A DNA stretch of 6,844 nucleotides from Verrucomicrobiota bacterium (GTDB lineage Bacteria > Verrucomicrobiota > Verrucomicrobiia > Limisphaerales > DSYF01): contig JALOTU010000418.1 of NCBI GenBank assembly GCA_025457725.1, forward strand, positions 1-6,844. The letters are read 5' to 3'. Of the stretch, positions 1 through 6,844 are shown one piece after another. The translations under genes and the position numbers were made by a program. Position 1 is the first letter of the stretch, and each line of letters begins with the position of its first letter. The notes under the pieces were generated by a model. It was not told where the DNA came from. It ran no database searches and worked only from the letters and a program-made list of their open reading frames with translations.

Positions 1-2932
1 CGTAGCGCATCTCCCACACGCCCTCCGGCAGTTGGTCGAGGAACAGCGCCACCTTGCGATCGCGCAGCTCCTGGTAAACCCACCGGGATTTCCCGGTGTA
101 GTCCAGTCCGAAGTCCGGAGTCCGGACCTCGGGTTTGGTGCTGACCGCCCCGCTCTTGAGCTGGTGGGCATGCAGTGACTGTCCGCTGCGCAGCTCCACC
201 GCCTCGAATCCAGCCGGCTTGAGATCTTCGAACACCAGATACTCATAGTTGTTCTTCGCCTCCACGGTGAGCACGGTCTCGACGCGATCGCCACTGGCCA
301 CGGAATCACCGTCCAGCAAGGGCACCCGGTCATAGACGTAACCCTTGAGCAGGGTCGGCCGCCCGACCCACTTGAAGTACTGTCGCTTGACGAAGATCTC
401 ATTGCCCGCGGCGGGAATCGGTTCCTCCAGGCTGAAATAGGTCGCCTCCGCGGCAAAGTAAACGGGGCCTTCGCCCTGGCGCCGGATGCGGACCCGGTTG
501 GCGCCGTCCTGGACGAGCTTTGGATCCACGATGAACCGGCTGGGGGCCTTCAACACGTCGGCACCGCCGATCTTCCGCTTCGCAATGGAGTTGCCGTTCA
601 CGAACACCTCGAACTCGATGTCCGACTGCAACTCCCCGCTCACGCGCAGGTAATCGTTCAGGGCCAGCACCACGATGGCCGTGTCGCGCGTGTTGCTCCA
701 TTGGGCTCCGCGACGGTTTTTGATAAGCCAGTTGGCGACCGGCTCGACGAGCGGATTCTTCGGATCGATGGCCAGCAGCGCCCGGAGCGCGAACGCGGTG
801 GCCTCGACGCCCCCGTCGCTCCAGCGCCAATAGATGACATCCTCGCCCCAATGGGCGGTGCCCAGGATGTAGGCGGTGGATTGCGGGTTGCGGGTGGCAG
901 GGTTGACCAGGACGGACGTGTCCGGGCGATCGTCCCGGAGGACCCCGTTCTCAAGGTTCTCGACGAGAATCCTCGCCTGGTCCTCGCGGTGAAAGTAATG
1001 CGCGCTTAGCGCGAGCAGCGCGCGGGTGTAGGCGTTCAAGGCATCGCGCTTCGTCCAAAGATTATCGAGCGCCTTGGGCACGGAGGTGCTGGTCAACTGG
1101 TCGGCATAGGGCGCGTAGTAGGCACCCAGCGCGTGCAGCATGAATGCCTGCATGTCCGGGTTCTCCTCCTCCTCCACAATCTCCTCCGCGAGGTAGTCCC
1201 TGGCGCGGCTGAGCACGTCCTCTTTCACCCGGACCTTCGCATCGCGTGCGAGCGACAGGCCCCAGACGACGTAGGACGTCATCCAATGATCGCTTTCCCC
1301 CTCCTTCCACCAGCCCCAGCCGCCATCGCCATGCTGAAAATCGTAGAGCCGGTCCAGGCCGGTCTGGGTCATGTCGCTCAGCTTCGCGAGGTCCTGCCTG
1401 CCCTGGGGCTGGGTCGCAGCCGTGTGTTGAGGTTCAATCCCACCGAACACCCGTCCCATGACATCCTCCGAATTCATCCCCAGATCCTTGAGGGTCTTCG
1501 CGGTGATGACCGCCGGCAGGAAGCGGCTCATGGTCTGCTCGGTGCAACCATAGGGGTAGTCAATCAGGTACGGCAGCGCATCCAGCATCGTCACGGCCAT
1601 GCTGGGCGTGACCTGGACGGTGAGCGTCGTGGAGTCGGGCGTGCGTTCCCTGGGCAGGTCCAGCGTCACGGTGATGTCGTCCCCGCGGACCTTGCCCGAC
1701 TTGGAAATGAACTTCTCGATGCCGTGCTCGAAAACCGGATAGGCCTTCTTCATGGCGTCGGAATGGCTGCCGCCGCGGGCGGTGACCTGGAGGGTGACGT
1801 CGCCTGGATGCGTGACGCGGGTTTTCCAGTCGGCCCGCACCTGGCCTTTCGCGGGGACGCGCAGGAGCCGCGCGGGCCACTGTTGCGCCGCGCCCGAACC
1901 GGCGGCTGGCGCCGGCTTCAGCCCGCCGACGATGTCCAAGGTCACCTTCACGTCCAACGCCTCCTCCGTGTTGTTGTTCACCACGGCGGAAAGGACAACC
2001 TCGTCGCCCACCACAAAGAAACGCGGCGCCTGCAGGCGCACGATGAGCGGCTGCTTCGTGCGGGTGGCTGCGTCGGCCATGCCGAATTGATTCCCGTCGG
2101 TGGCCGCGCGTGCGGTCGCCTTCCAACTCGTGACCGAGTCCGGGTAGGTAACTTTCACCGTGGCCGTGCCATCCCGGCCTGTCTTCAGGTCCGGCTGCCA
2201 CAGGATCGTGGAACGGAAATCGGACCGGACCACCACCGCCGATTCCGGAGCGCCGGGCGGCGGTTCCGCGGCGTCCAGGGATGCACCCAACTGCTCCTGG
2301 CTTTCGTCCGCGATGGCCATTTTGGCCAGCATGGGCATGCCCGAAGGCTGGGGCAAGGCGGCCTCCAGCGACAGCCTTCTCCCGGAAAGCGCGGTGACCA
2401 TTCCCTGTGCCCGAGGCATCGATCCGTGTTCCGGAAACTCCTCATACCCATCGCCGCCACCTTCGGCGCTTTCAAGCTCCCGCTGATCCCTCACGCCGCC
2501 GTCCTCCACCTCGATCAGCTTCACGTAGCGCTTCTGGTTCATGGTCGATTGTGTCTCGATTTGATTGGGCCGTTTGCTGCCGAAGAAGAACTGTCGGGGA
2601 TCACCGGCGTAATCGCCTTGAATATAGAACACCGACTCATCCACCAGGCTCAGCGCGACCTCGGCGCTCACCGGCCTGCCCTCGTCATCCCGGGTCGTCA
2701 CGGTGAGCGTGCCCTCCTCGCGCGGTTGGTATGAGTCGCGGTCCGGCGTGACTTCGACGGTCAGGAAGTTTCGGGTTGGGGGCACCACCACCTGTTGGGT
2801 GTCGGTGAAAATCTCCCGGTTGCTGACCATGGTGGCGCCCAGAAAGATGTTGGGCACGTGCTGTTCCTCGATGGGCAGGTGGAGCAGTTTCACGGTGCCG
2901 GTCAGGTGAACCACCCGGTAGCTCTGCAAATC
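1..2932 (-). CDS. Alpha-2-macroglobulin family protein, C-terminal part with thioester (partial at window edge, no own start)
   Basis: This is the continuation of the same A2M protein, one frame away from its N-terminal part. I translated 977 codons from 2932 to base 2 and found no stop. It opens with DLQSYRVVHLTGTVKLLHLP and EEQHVPNIFLGATMVS, typical of the bait-region (BRD, PF07703) domain, followed by the conserved EVALSLVDESVFYIQGDYAG. A variable stretch that probably holds the protease bait lies at about 2560-2222. It is followed by the A2M core domain (DFRSTILWQPDLKT and VTYPDSVTSWKATARA; PF00207 type). The thioester motif YGCTEQ is intact, with Cys-Thr-Glu-Gln at 1546-1535. It begins the helical thioester domain, which also carries the typical HGDGGWGWW (about 1332-1307). 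A beta-rich C-terminal receptor-binding-like domain follows (LPEGVWEMRY at the edge), probably a few dozen residues short of the end. There is no convincing ribosome binding site or start here: this is the second half of one gene rather than a separate gene. The thioester is expected to bond covalently to attacking proteases. Confidence 0.9.
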
Positions 2933-5814
2933 CAATTGGCCACGAGCATGACCGGGGCCTCATTTCCAACGCGGAAGGTGTCCTTGTCCGCAATGATCTC
3001 CACGCCCCCGTGACGATAACCGATGTCAGTGCTCTGGGAGTCCGTCACCCACACGGTGGTTTCGGCAGTGATCTGTGCCGGGTATTGCGTGTTGCGTGAA
3101 CGATCCTCGCTGGTCCAGGACACCTGATAGTAACCGACGCGGTCCGGCTCGAAGCTGAACAGCGCCATGCCGTTGGTATCCGTTTTCACGGTGCGGGTGA
3201 ACAGTTCATCCTGTTCGTAACCGCGGAACTTGAGTTTCCAGCCCTTCTGATCCGGGCGCTCGGGTGGCGGCGGCCAGATGGGGTGGCGCGCCTGCAACCG
3301 TTTCAGTTCGTCACCCTTGACCTCGGTGCCGTCGGGCTTGATCCAGATTTCCCACCAGTATTGGCGCGTCACCTTCACCGTGCCCTCCACCTCGACCGGA
3401 TTGCGGTTGGCGTCCTGGGCCTGGAACTCCACGCGGACCTGGTCGTGCGGTTGATACAGGTTGTGCTGCGCGCGGGCGTTGACGTAGTAGCGCTGGCGGG
3501 TGACCCGCACCGTGCCGGTGTTGACGATCTCCCGCCGGCTGGAATCGGTCACCCGGGCCTCGATGCGGTATTCGTAATCCTGCCCCTCATCGGCCGGGGT
3601 GTCGAACCGGATGACCGCCTGACCATTGGCGTCGGTCTTCAGCGTCTCGCGTTTGACAATCGGACCGGCGCCGTAGGACCGGCGCCACCGCTGGGCGCCT
3701 TCATCCAGATCGCTGTAAAGCCAGGGAAATTCCCGGGGCTGCGGCCAGCCGATCCAGAAGGGGTTCTGGTACACCACTACCTCGACATCCGCGTCCGAAA
3801 CCGGCCCGCCGAAATAGTACTCCGCCGTGATGGTGGCTTCGACGGTGTCGCCGAGACGGAAAGTCCTGGGTCGGGCGGTTCCATCCGCGCCTTTCTCTTG
3901 CGGTGTGCTGACGGCGACCTTGAATTCGGGCAGCTTGTATTCCTCCAGCCGGAACAGGGCGGCCTGACCAATCTGCTGACGCCGATCTTCATCCCAGAAG
4001 ACGATCCGATACTCGCCCAGCGGCATCTCATCGGCAAGATCGAGCGTCCCCCAGGCGCTGCCGAACGAGTTCAACGACACCTTGTCGGATTGAACCTTCG
4101 AGCCGCGCGGATCGGTGATTTCGAACTCGACGCGCTCGCTCGCGGGGGTCGAATAGACGGAGCCGTTGTAGCGCCGGGCGGTGAACTTCCATTGAACGGT
4201 TTCCTGGGGTCGATAGGCGGGGCGGTCGGTGAACGCGTAGATTTTCCAGTCCTGCCAGGTGGAACGGCTGGCCCGGGATTGGCCGGCGCTGAACGCCTGT
4301 CGCTCTCCGTGACGTGCTCCGACGAACAGCACCGTATGGCGCGCCTCCCCGGGAAGGTCGAACACCGCGAGCCCGTCCGGATCGGTCTTCTTCCCCGACT
4401 TGAGGCTTTGCCAGCGCCGGTTTTCGTTCCAGCTCGCCCAGAGCGTGACCTCGCTGTCTGCGAGCGGCGCGCCGCTCAGCGCGTCGCAGACATACACCAG
4501 CGCCTGTTTGCCGGAGGTCTTGAGCACCAGCGCCGCGTCGCTCACCAGCACCAGGTCGCGCGCCTTCTCGCCTCCCGCGGTGGCGGAGAGGACGTAGGCG
4601 CCCGGTTTGAGCTTTTCGTCCAGGCGAACGGATTCATTTCCGGGCTGGTGCGCGCCCTGGTCCTGGGTGTCGAAGCTCCACACCTTGACCGTCTCCCGAC
4701 CTGCCAGGTCAATCGACTGCAGCCAGTCCTGGCGGCGTTGGTCGTCCAGGTTGTTGAGATTGACGTCCCGGGCGAGGTCCACCGGATACAGCGCCAGGTC
4801 CACGCGCCTCACATTGCGCCAGGTCAGTTGAAACTGGATTTCCGAGTCCGGCAGGAAGATGTTCGCCACGCTCACCCCAAGCTGCACGGCGGTGATGGCC
4901 TTGATCTGTTGCCGGGCAGGGTCGTAGTAACGGGTCTCGCCCTTGCCGAATTCCTTGACCAGCTGCCGGTAGAGTTCCAGCGCCTTCACGTAGTCCGGCT
5001 CGTTGCGATAACCACCGCCCTCCATCGGCACGAAGCGGCCCCGCTGCTCCATCCACTGGGCGTAGTTGTAGAGCGCGTCGTCCATCCAATCCGTCTTCCG
5101 GCCCAAAGCGATGGCCGCCTCGAACTCGTCGGCCACACGCTCCTGTTGCTGCCAGCTGCCGCCCTGGCCTTGCAAGGTGGTGGCGATCAAATAATGGGCA
5201 TGGGCCCGGTCATCGTCGGATTGAGCGATGCCCAGGGCATTCTGGAGAATGGGCAGCGGCATGTAATTCCCGAAATAACCGTAGCGATAATAAGGCTCGA
5301 CCCGGGGCGGGCGGGCGCAACGCCAGACCAGCGAGAGATAGCGTTGGCGGGCGAGAGCCAGATCGCTTTGCCCCGCCCACCAATCGAGCGCGCGCTCGTA
5401 ATACGGCCAGGCCTGACCCCAGTTCTGCTGGTGGCGCGACGTCCACCAGAAATCGCCCAGCGATTCCTGAATCTCGACCCAGACCCGGTCCTGTTCCTCG
5501 GATCGCTGAACGTCGCGCACCATGCGCTCCAGGGCGGTGCGGGCCTCGTCCAGCCGGGTGGTGTCGGCCGATTGCGTGGCCGCGGCGGCTCGCCATTGGG
5601 TGTCGGCGGATCGGAAGGCCACCCAGCGAGCCTCGTTGGACGAGAAGCTGGACAATTCCATGGCCTCGATGTAAAGCGCGTGGGCCCTGGCGTAGGAACC
5701 CTCGGCAATCAATGCCTCCGCCTGTTTCTTGAGCGCGGGATAATCGCCGGCCGCCGGTGTGGCAGCGGCGATGACGAGCAGACCGGCACAGCCGGATCGA
5801 ATCCAGTTCTTCAT
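2902..5814 (-). CDS. Alpha-2-macroglobulin family protein, N-terminal part (frame broken at its 3' end)
   Basis: This is the N-terminal half of a secreted thioester protein of the bacterial alpha-2-macroglobulin type, thought to trap proteases outside the cytoplasm. I chose the ATG at 5814 because GAGG lies six bases upstream and the reading gives a clean signal peptide (residues 1-23: MKNWIR, then a hydrophobic stretch ending TPAAG before DYPAL). There is no Cys after the cleavage site, so it is not an obvious lipoprotein. Residues about 25-305 are helical and Trp/Tyr/Ala-rich, resembling TPR repeats. MG-type beta domains follow. The best marker is YAFTDRPAYRPQETV from residue 526, the classic MG2-family signature (PF01835 type). 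Later ones include EYYFGGPVSDADVEV (near 667), YQPHDQVRVEFQA (near 790) and DKDTFRVGNEAPVMLVAN (about 942-960). After Asn960 the frame runs into 19 unrelated residues and a TGA at 2904-2902. The family sequence resumes in another frame, so as written this product lacks its thioester domain. The family call is firm; protease inhibition is inferred from the family. Confidence 0.9.
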   Translation of the reverse strand: MKNWIRSGCAGLLVIAAATPAAGDYPALKKQAEALIAEGSYARAHALYIEAMELSSFSSNEARWVAFRSADTQWRAAAATQSADTTRLDEARTALERMVRDVQRSEEQDRVWVEIQESLGDFWWTSRHQQNWGQAWPYYERALDWWAGQSDLALARQRYLSLVWRCARPPRVEPYYRYGYFGNYMPLPILQNALGIAQSDDDRAHAHYLIATTLQGQGGSWQQQERVADEFEAAIALGRKTDWMDDALYNYAQWMEQRGRFVPMEGGGYRNEPDYVKALELYRQLVKEFGKGETRYYDPARQQIKAITAVQLGVSVANIFLPDSEIQFQLTWRNVRRVDLALYPVDLARDVNLNNLDDQRRQDWLQSIDLAGRETVKVWSFDTQDQGAHQPGNESVRLDEKLKPGAYVLSATAGGEKARDLVLVSDAALVLKTSGKQALVYVCDALSGAPLADSEVTLWASWNENRRWQSLKSGKKTDPDGLAVFDLPGEARHTVLFVGARHGERQAFSAGQSRASRSTWQDWKIYAFTDRPAYRPQETVQWKFTARRYNGSVYSTPASERVEFEITDPRGSKVQSDKVSLNSFGSAWGTLDLADEMPLGEYRIVFWDEDRRQQIGQAALFRLEEYKLPEFKVAVSTPQEKGADGTARPRTFRLGDTVEATITAEYYFGGPVSDADVEVVVYQNPFWIGWPQPREFPWLYSDLDEGAQRWRRSYGAGPIVKRETLKTDANGQAVIRFDTPADEGQDYEYRIEARVTDSSRREIVNTGTVRVTRQRYYVNARAQHNLYQPHDQVRVEFQAQDANRNPVEVEGTVKVTRQYWWEIWIKPDGTEVKGDELKRLQARHPIWPPPPERPDQKGWKLKFRGYEQDELFTRTVKTDTNGMALFSFEPDRVGYYQVSWTSEDRSRNTQYPAQITAETTVWVTDSQSTDIGYRHGGVEIIADKDTFRVGNEAPVMLVANWICRATGWFT
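2905..2959 (-). other. Frameshift / probable out-of-frame deletion inside the A2M gene
   Basis: The upstream frame is open until the TGA at 2904-2902. The downstream frame is closed on its upstream side by a TGA at 2962-2960, so the frame must change between these points. Protein similarity narrows this to about 2935-2932: APVMLVAN reads in the first frame and DLQSYRVVHL in the second. Net loss of one base (or 3n+1 bases) explains it; restoring one G in the GG read at 2933-2932 would give a continuous ...VAN-W-DLQSYR... reading. From memory of the family, about 10-14 residues (a strand like RYVLFSVEG) normally separate these two blocks, which favours a deletion of a few tens of bases. No -1 slippery heptamer is visible. 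The cause may be real mutation, strain decay, or a sequencing or assembly error. Confidence 0.85.
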
Positions 5815-5820
5815 AGTCAT

Positions 5821-5824
5821 CCTC
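5821..5824 (-). promoter_or_regulatory. Shine-Dalgarno sequence of the A2M gene
   Basis: On the minus strand GAGG (followed by A) stands six bases before the ATG at 5814-5812. Other in-frame ATG codons occur at 5820, 5829 and 5847. The one at 5820 would overlap or abut this GAGG, and the two further upstream put it inside the coding sequence. The 5814 start also places the charged N-region (MKNWIR) right at the front of the signal peptide. This decides the start codon choice. Confidence 0.65.
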
Positions 5825-5835
5825 AGCATTGGACG

Positions 5836-5914
5836 GCGTTCCGGCATCGAAACTCCAGCGTTGTTCCGCCGGGCCTGGAGCCACGGCTCTGCGTCCGTCA
5901 GGGATGCCGGACGC
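5836..5914 (-). repeat. Inverted repeats in the A2M leader with two mutually exclusive pairings
   Basis: GCGTCCG at 5891-5897 and CGGACGC at 5908-5914 form a perfect 7-bp stem around a 10-base loop. The 5908-5914 arm, extended to 5903-5914 (GATGCCGGACGC), can instead pair with 5836-5848 (GCGTTCCGGCATC), giving 12 pairs with one bulged base. The distal arm at 5836-5848 ends about 12 bases upstream of the A2M ribosome binding site. The symmetry is plain in the sequence. Whether it is an RNA switch, a weak terminator or just part of a dispersed repeat is not known. Confidence 0.6.
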
Positions 5915-5960
5915 TACGGGTTTCGGGCAGCTCGAGCAAAGACGGGAATAATCCCCTGAT

Positions 5961-6014
5961 TGTAGCGCACGACGTGAGGAGTGCCCCTGTAGCGCACGAC
6001 GTGAGGAGTGCCCC
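5961..6014. repeat. Perfect tandem repeat, two copies of 27 bp
   Basis: Bases 5961-5987 are repeated exactly and directly adjacent at 5988-6014. Each copy begins TGTAGCGCACGACGTG and ends GAGTGCCCC. It lies in the intergenic region, about 150 bases upstream of the A2M start. My recollection, unverified here, is that units reading CTCACGTCGTGCGCTACA on the other strand recur between genes in Pedosphaera-type Verrucomicrobiota, so this may be a local duplication of a dispersed element. Confidence 0.9.
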
Positions 6015-6180
6015 GGCGTTCAGCCCTCGACTCCACACATCGACGCCTGCAAGTTCAAAATCTCACGCACCCGCCCGCTCCATCCTCAATGGCCTGGCCA
6101 TGCTCCAAAACGCCGCCGCCTCCGCCACCGCATGTGTGGATTGAAGAGATGTGACCTATTCCCCGGTGGCCGAAGGGCCT

Positions 6181-6519
6181 TCACACCGCCTCGTCGCCCT
6201 GTTCATCCGTGCGGATGCGCCAGGCTTCGTCGATGGTGGAGACGAACACCTTGCCATCGCCGATCTTGCCGGTCTTGGCGGCTTTGATGATGGCTTCCAC
6301 CGCGGGTTTGACCTGTTCGTCCGGCAGCACGGTGTCGATCTTGATCTTGGGCAGGAAATCCACGGTGTATTCGCTGCCGCGATAGATTTCCTTGTGCCCC
6401 TTCTGGCGGCCGAACCCCTTGACCTCGGTGACGGTCATGCCCTGGATGCCCAGTTCGTTGAGGGCCTCCTTCACTTCCTGCAACTTGAACGGTTTGATGA
6501 TGGCTTCGATTCTCTTCAT
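6181..6519 (-). CDS. glnK: PII family nitrogen regulatory protein (GlnK/GlnB type)
   Basis: This is a 112-residue PII signal protein, exactly the usual length. It binds ATP/ADP and 2-oxoglutarate and reports nitrogen status to partner proteins in the cytoplasm. The start MKRIEAIIKPFKL is canonical, and VTEVKGFGRQKGH leads into the T-loop, where Tyr51 (in YRGSEYTVDFLP) is the usual uridylylation site. The B-loop TGKIGDGKVFV (residues 83-93) and the C-loop arginines (WRIRT, Arg101 and Arg103) are all present. The AGGAA at 6529-6533 on the coding strand lies nine bases before the ATG. The gene starts 16 bases after the amt stop, so the two are probably co-transcribed. This linkage suggests the GlnK role of blocking Amt when nitrogen is plentiful, and is why I use glnK. 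By sequence alone glnB is equally possible, and Asp54 is GlnB-like. The promoter would lie upstream of amt, outside the window. Confidence 0.97.
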   Translation of the reverse strand: MKRIEAIIKPFKLQEVKEALNELGIQGMTVTEVKGFGRQKGHKEIYRGSEYTVDFLPKIKIDTVLPDEQVKPAVEAIIKAAKTGKIGDGKVFVSTIDEAWRIRTDEQGDEAV

Positions 6520-6535
6520 AAAGTGTGGTTCCTGA

Positions 6536-6844
6536 CTAGTCGTTGTAGGCGCGCTCGCCGTGCTGGGTGAGGTCGAGTCCGAGGGATTCCGCCTCGCGAT
6601 CCACGCGCAGTCCCACCGTGGCGTTGACCAACTTGAGGATCAGCCAGGTTCCGGCGGCGGCGAGCGCCGCGGTGAACAGCACGCCCTTGAGTTGATTGAG
6701 GAACTGGCCCGGGCCGCCCTCGAGGGAGACCGCCGCGCCATTCACCTGGAAGGTGGAGGTGAGCGCGGCATTGACGCTGGCGCTGGCCATGAAGCCCAGC
6801 AGCAACATGCCGGTGAGACTGCCCACGCAATGCACGCCGAACAC
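6536..6844 (-). CDS. amt: Ammonium transporter, C-terminal 102 residues (partial at window edge)
   Basis: This is the 3' end of an Amt/MEP/Rh-family ammonium channel of the inner membrane; the rest lies beyond the window, and the Met at the edge is internal. FGVHCVGSLTG matches the segment carrying the second histidine of the conduction-pore twin-His pair (equivalent to His318 of E. coli AmtB, whose text is FGVHGV). A loop rich in Gly and Asn follows, ending GGPGQFLNQLKG, then a last membrane helix (VLFTAALAAAGTWLILKLV). The cytoplasmic tail VGLRVDREAESLGLDLTQHGERAYND is nearly the same as the AmtB tail, including the HGExAY motif needed for channel gating and PII contact. The stop is TAG at 6538-6536. 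The PII gene follows at once, consistent with an amt-PII operon. Confidence 0.95.
   Translation of the reverse strand: MFGVHCVGSLTGMLLLGFMASASVNAALTSTFQVNGAAVSLEGGPGQFLNQLKGVLFTAALAAAGTWLILKLVNATVGLRVDREAESLGLDLTQHGERAYND

Larger units (their letters stand above)
5825..6180. other. Intergenic region between the PII and A2M genes
   Basis: This gap of about 356 bases contains no gene I can support on either strand, although the plus strand is open by chance through most of it. The half nearer the A2M gene holds a hairpin with alternative pairing and a perfect 27-bp tandem repeat. The half nearer the PII gene (about 6015-6180) holds only minor symmetry: a 13-bp palindrome with one central base at 6089-6101 and 9-bp inverted arms at 6032-6040 and 6132-6140. 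I see no hairpin followed by a T-run that would end the amt-PII transcript, and no strong paired -35/-10 promoter for the A2M gene. Confidence 0.7.

Noticed and set aside
1133..2734. A plus-strand open frame of 533 codons opposite the second half of the A2M gene
   Set aside because: It is also in register with the minus-strand A2M frame, which carries the thioester and other conserved motifs. It has no recognisable domain and is a composition artefact.
2902..2959. Programmed -1 frameshifting as a normal way to make the full A2M protein
   Set aside because: The overlap has no X XXY YYZ slippery sequence, a strand of the domain seems to be missing at the junction, and family members are made from one continuous frame.
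5959..5964. TACAAT on the minus strand as a -10 box for the A2M gene
   Set aside because: The hexamer is good, but the position 17-18 bases upstream (GGGGCA or AGGGGC) is nothing like TTGACA, and the match falls at the end of the tandem repeat. It is too weak to call.
5961..6014. A CRISPR-like array
   Set aside because: There are only two copies, directly abutting with no spacers, and no cas genes are nearby.
6032..6140. 9-bp inverted arms (TCCACACAT / ATGTGTGGA) as ends of a small mobile element, and the 13-bp palindrome at 6089-6101 as an operator
   Set aside because: The arms are short, there is no flanking target duplication or coding content between them, and matches of this size are expected by chance in GC-rich DNA.
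3283..6144. A plus-strand open frame of 953 codons opposite the A2M gene
   Set aside because: Its codons are in exact register with the A2M codons, so it stays open simply because the A2M gene rarely uses TTA, CTA and TCA. Its product looks like low-complexity Arg/Leu/Gly/Pro-rich sequence with no family motif, and it runs on through the repeats of the intergenic region.
6168..6179. GGCC-loop-GGCC hairpin just after the PII stop as a terminator
   Set aside because: The stem has only four pairs and no T-run follows, so an intrinsic terminator is not supported.

Overview
The window is GC-rich DNA in which every supported gene lies on the minus strand. From high to low coordinates (the direction of transcription) it holds the 3' end of an ammonium transporter gene (amt), a PII signal-protein gene 16 bases further on, a gap of about 360 bases with repeats, and then one very large gene for a secreted alpha-2-macroglobulin (A2M)-type thioester protein that runs off the low-coordinate edge. 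The source is probably a Verrucomicrobiota bacterium of the Pedosphaera/Limisphaerales kind. That is an inference from the A2M architecture (signal peptide, long helical N-terminus, MG domains, thioester domain), the base composition and the style of the intergenic repeats; no rRNA or marker gene is present to settle it.

Nitrogen module (6181-6844): Amt imports ammonium and PII senses 2-oxoglutarate, ATP/ADP and usually uridylylation at Tyr51. The two genes are close enough to share a transcript, which fits PII docking on and closing the Amt channel. The order is amt then PII, the reverse of E. coli glnK-amtB.

Intergenic stretch (5825-6180): it holds a perfect two-copy tandem repeat of 27 bp, a 7-bp-stem hairpin whose 3' arm can pair instead with a segment close to the A2M ribosome binding site, and no recognisable gene, promoter or intrinsic terminator.

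A2M gene (1-5814): the coding sequence is split between two frames. The first 960 codons (signal peptide, helical repeat region, MG domains) run in one frame, which stops at 2902. The family sequence resumes one frame over, at about 2932, and stays open for 977 codons to the window edge, with an intact Cys-Thr-Glu-Gln thioester. The frame change must fall within 2905-2959. The junction also seems to lack roughly a dozen residues normally found in this family, so an out-of-frame deletion is at least as likely as a one-base error. Apart from this break, the window contains known families, and I see no convincing undescribed system.
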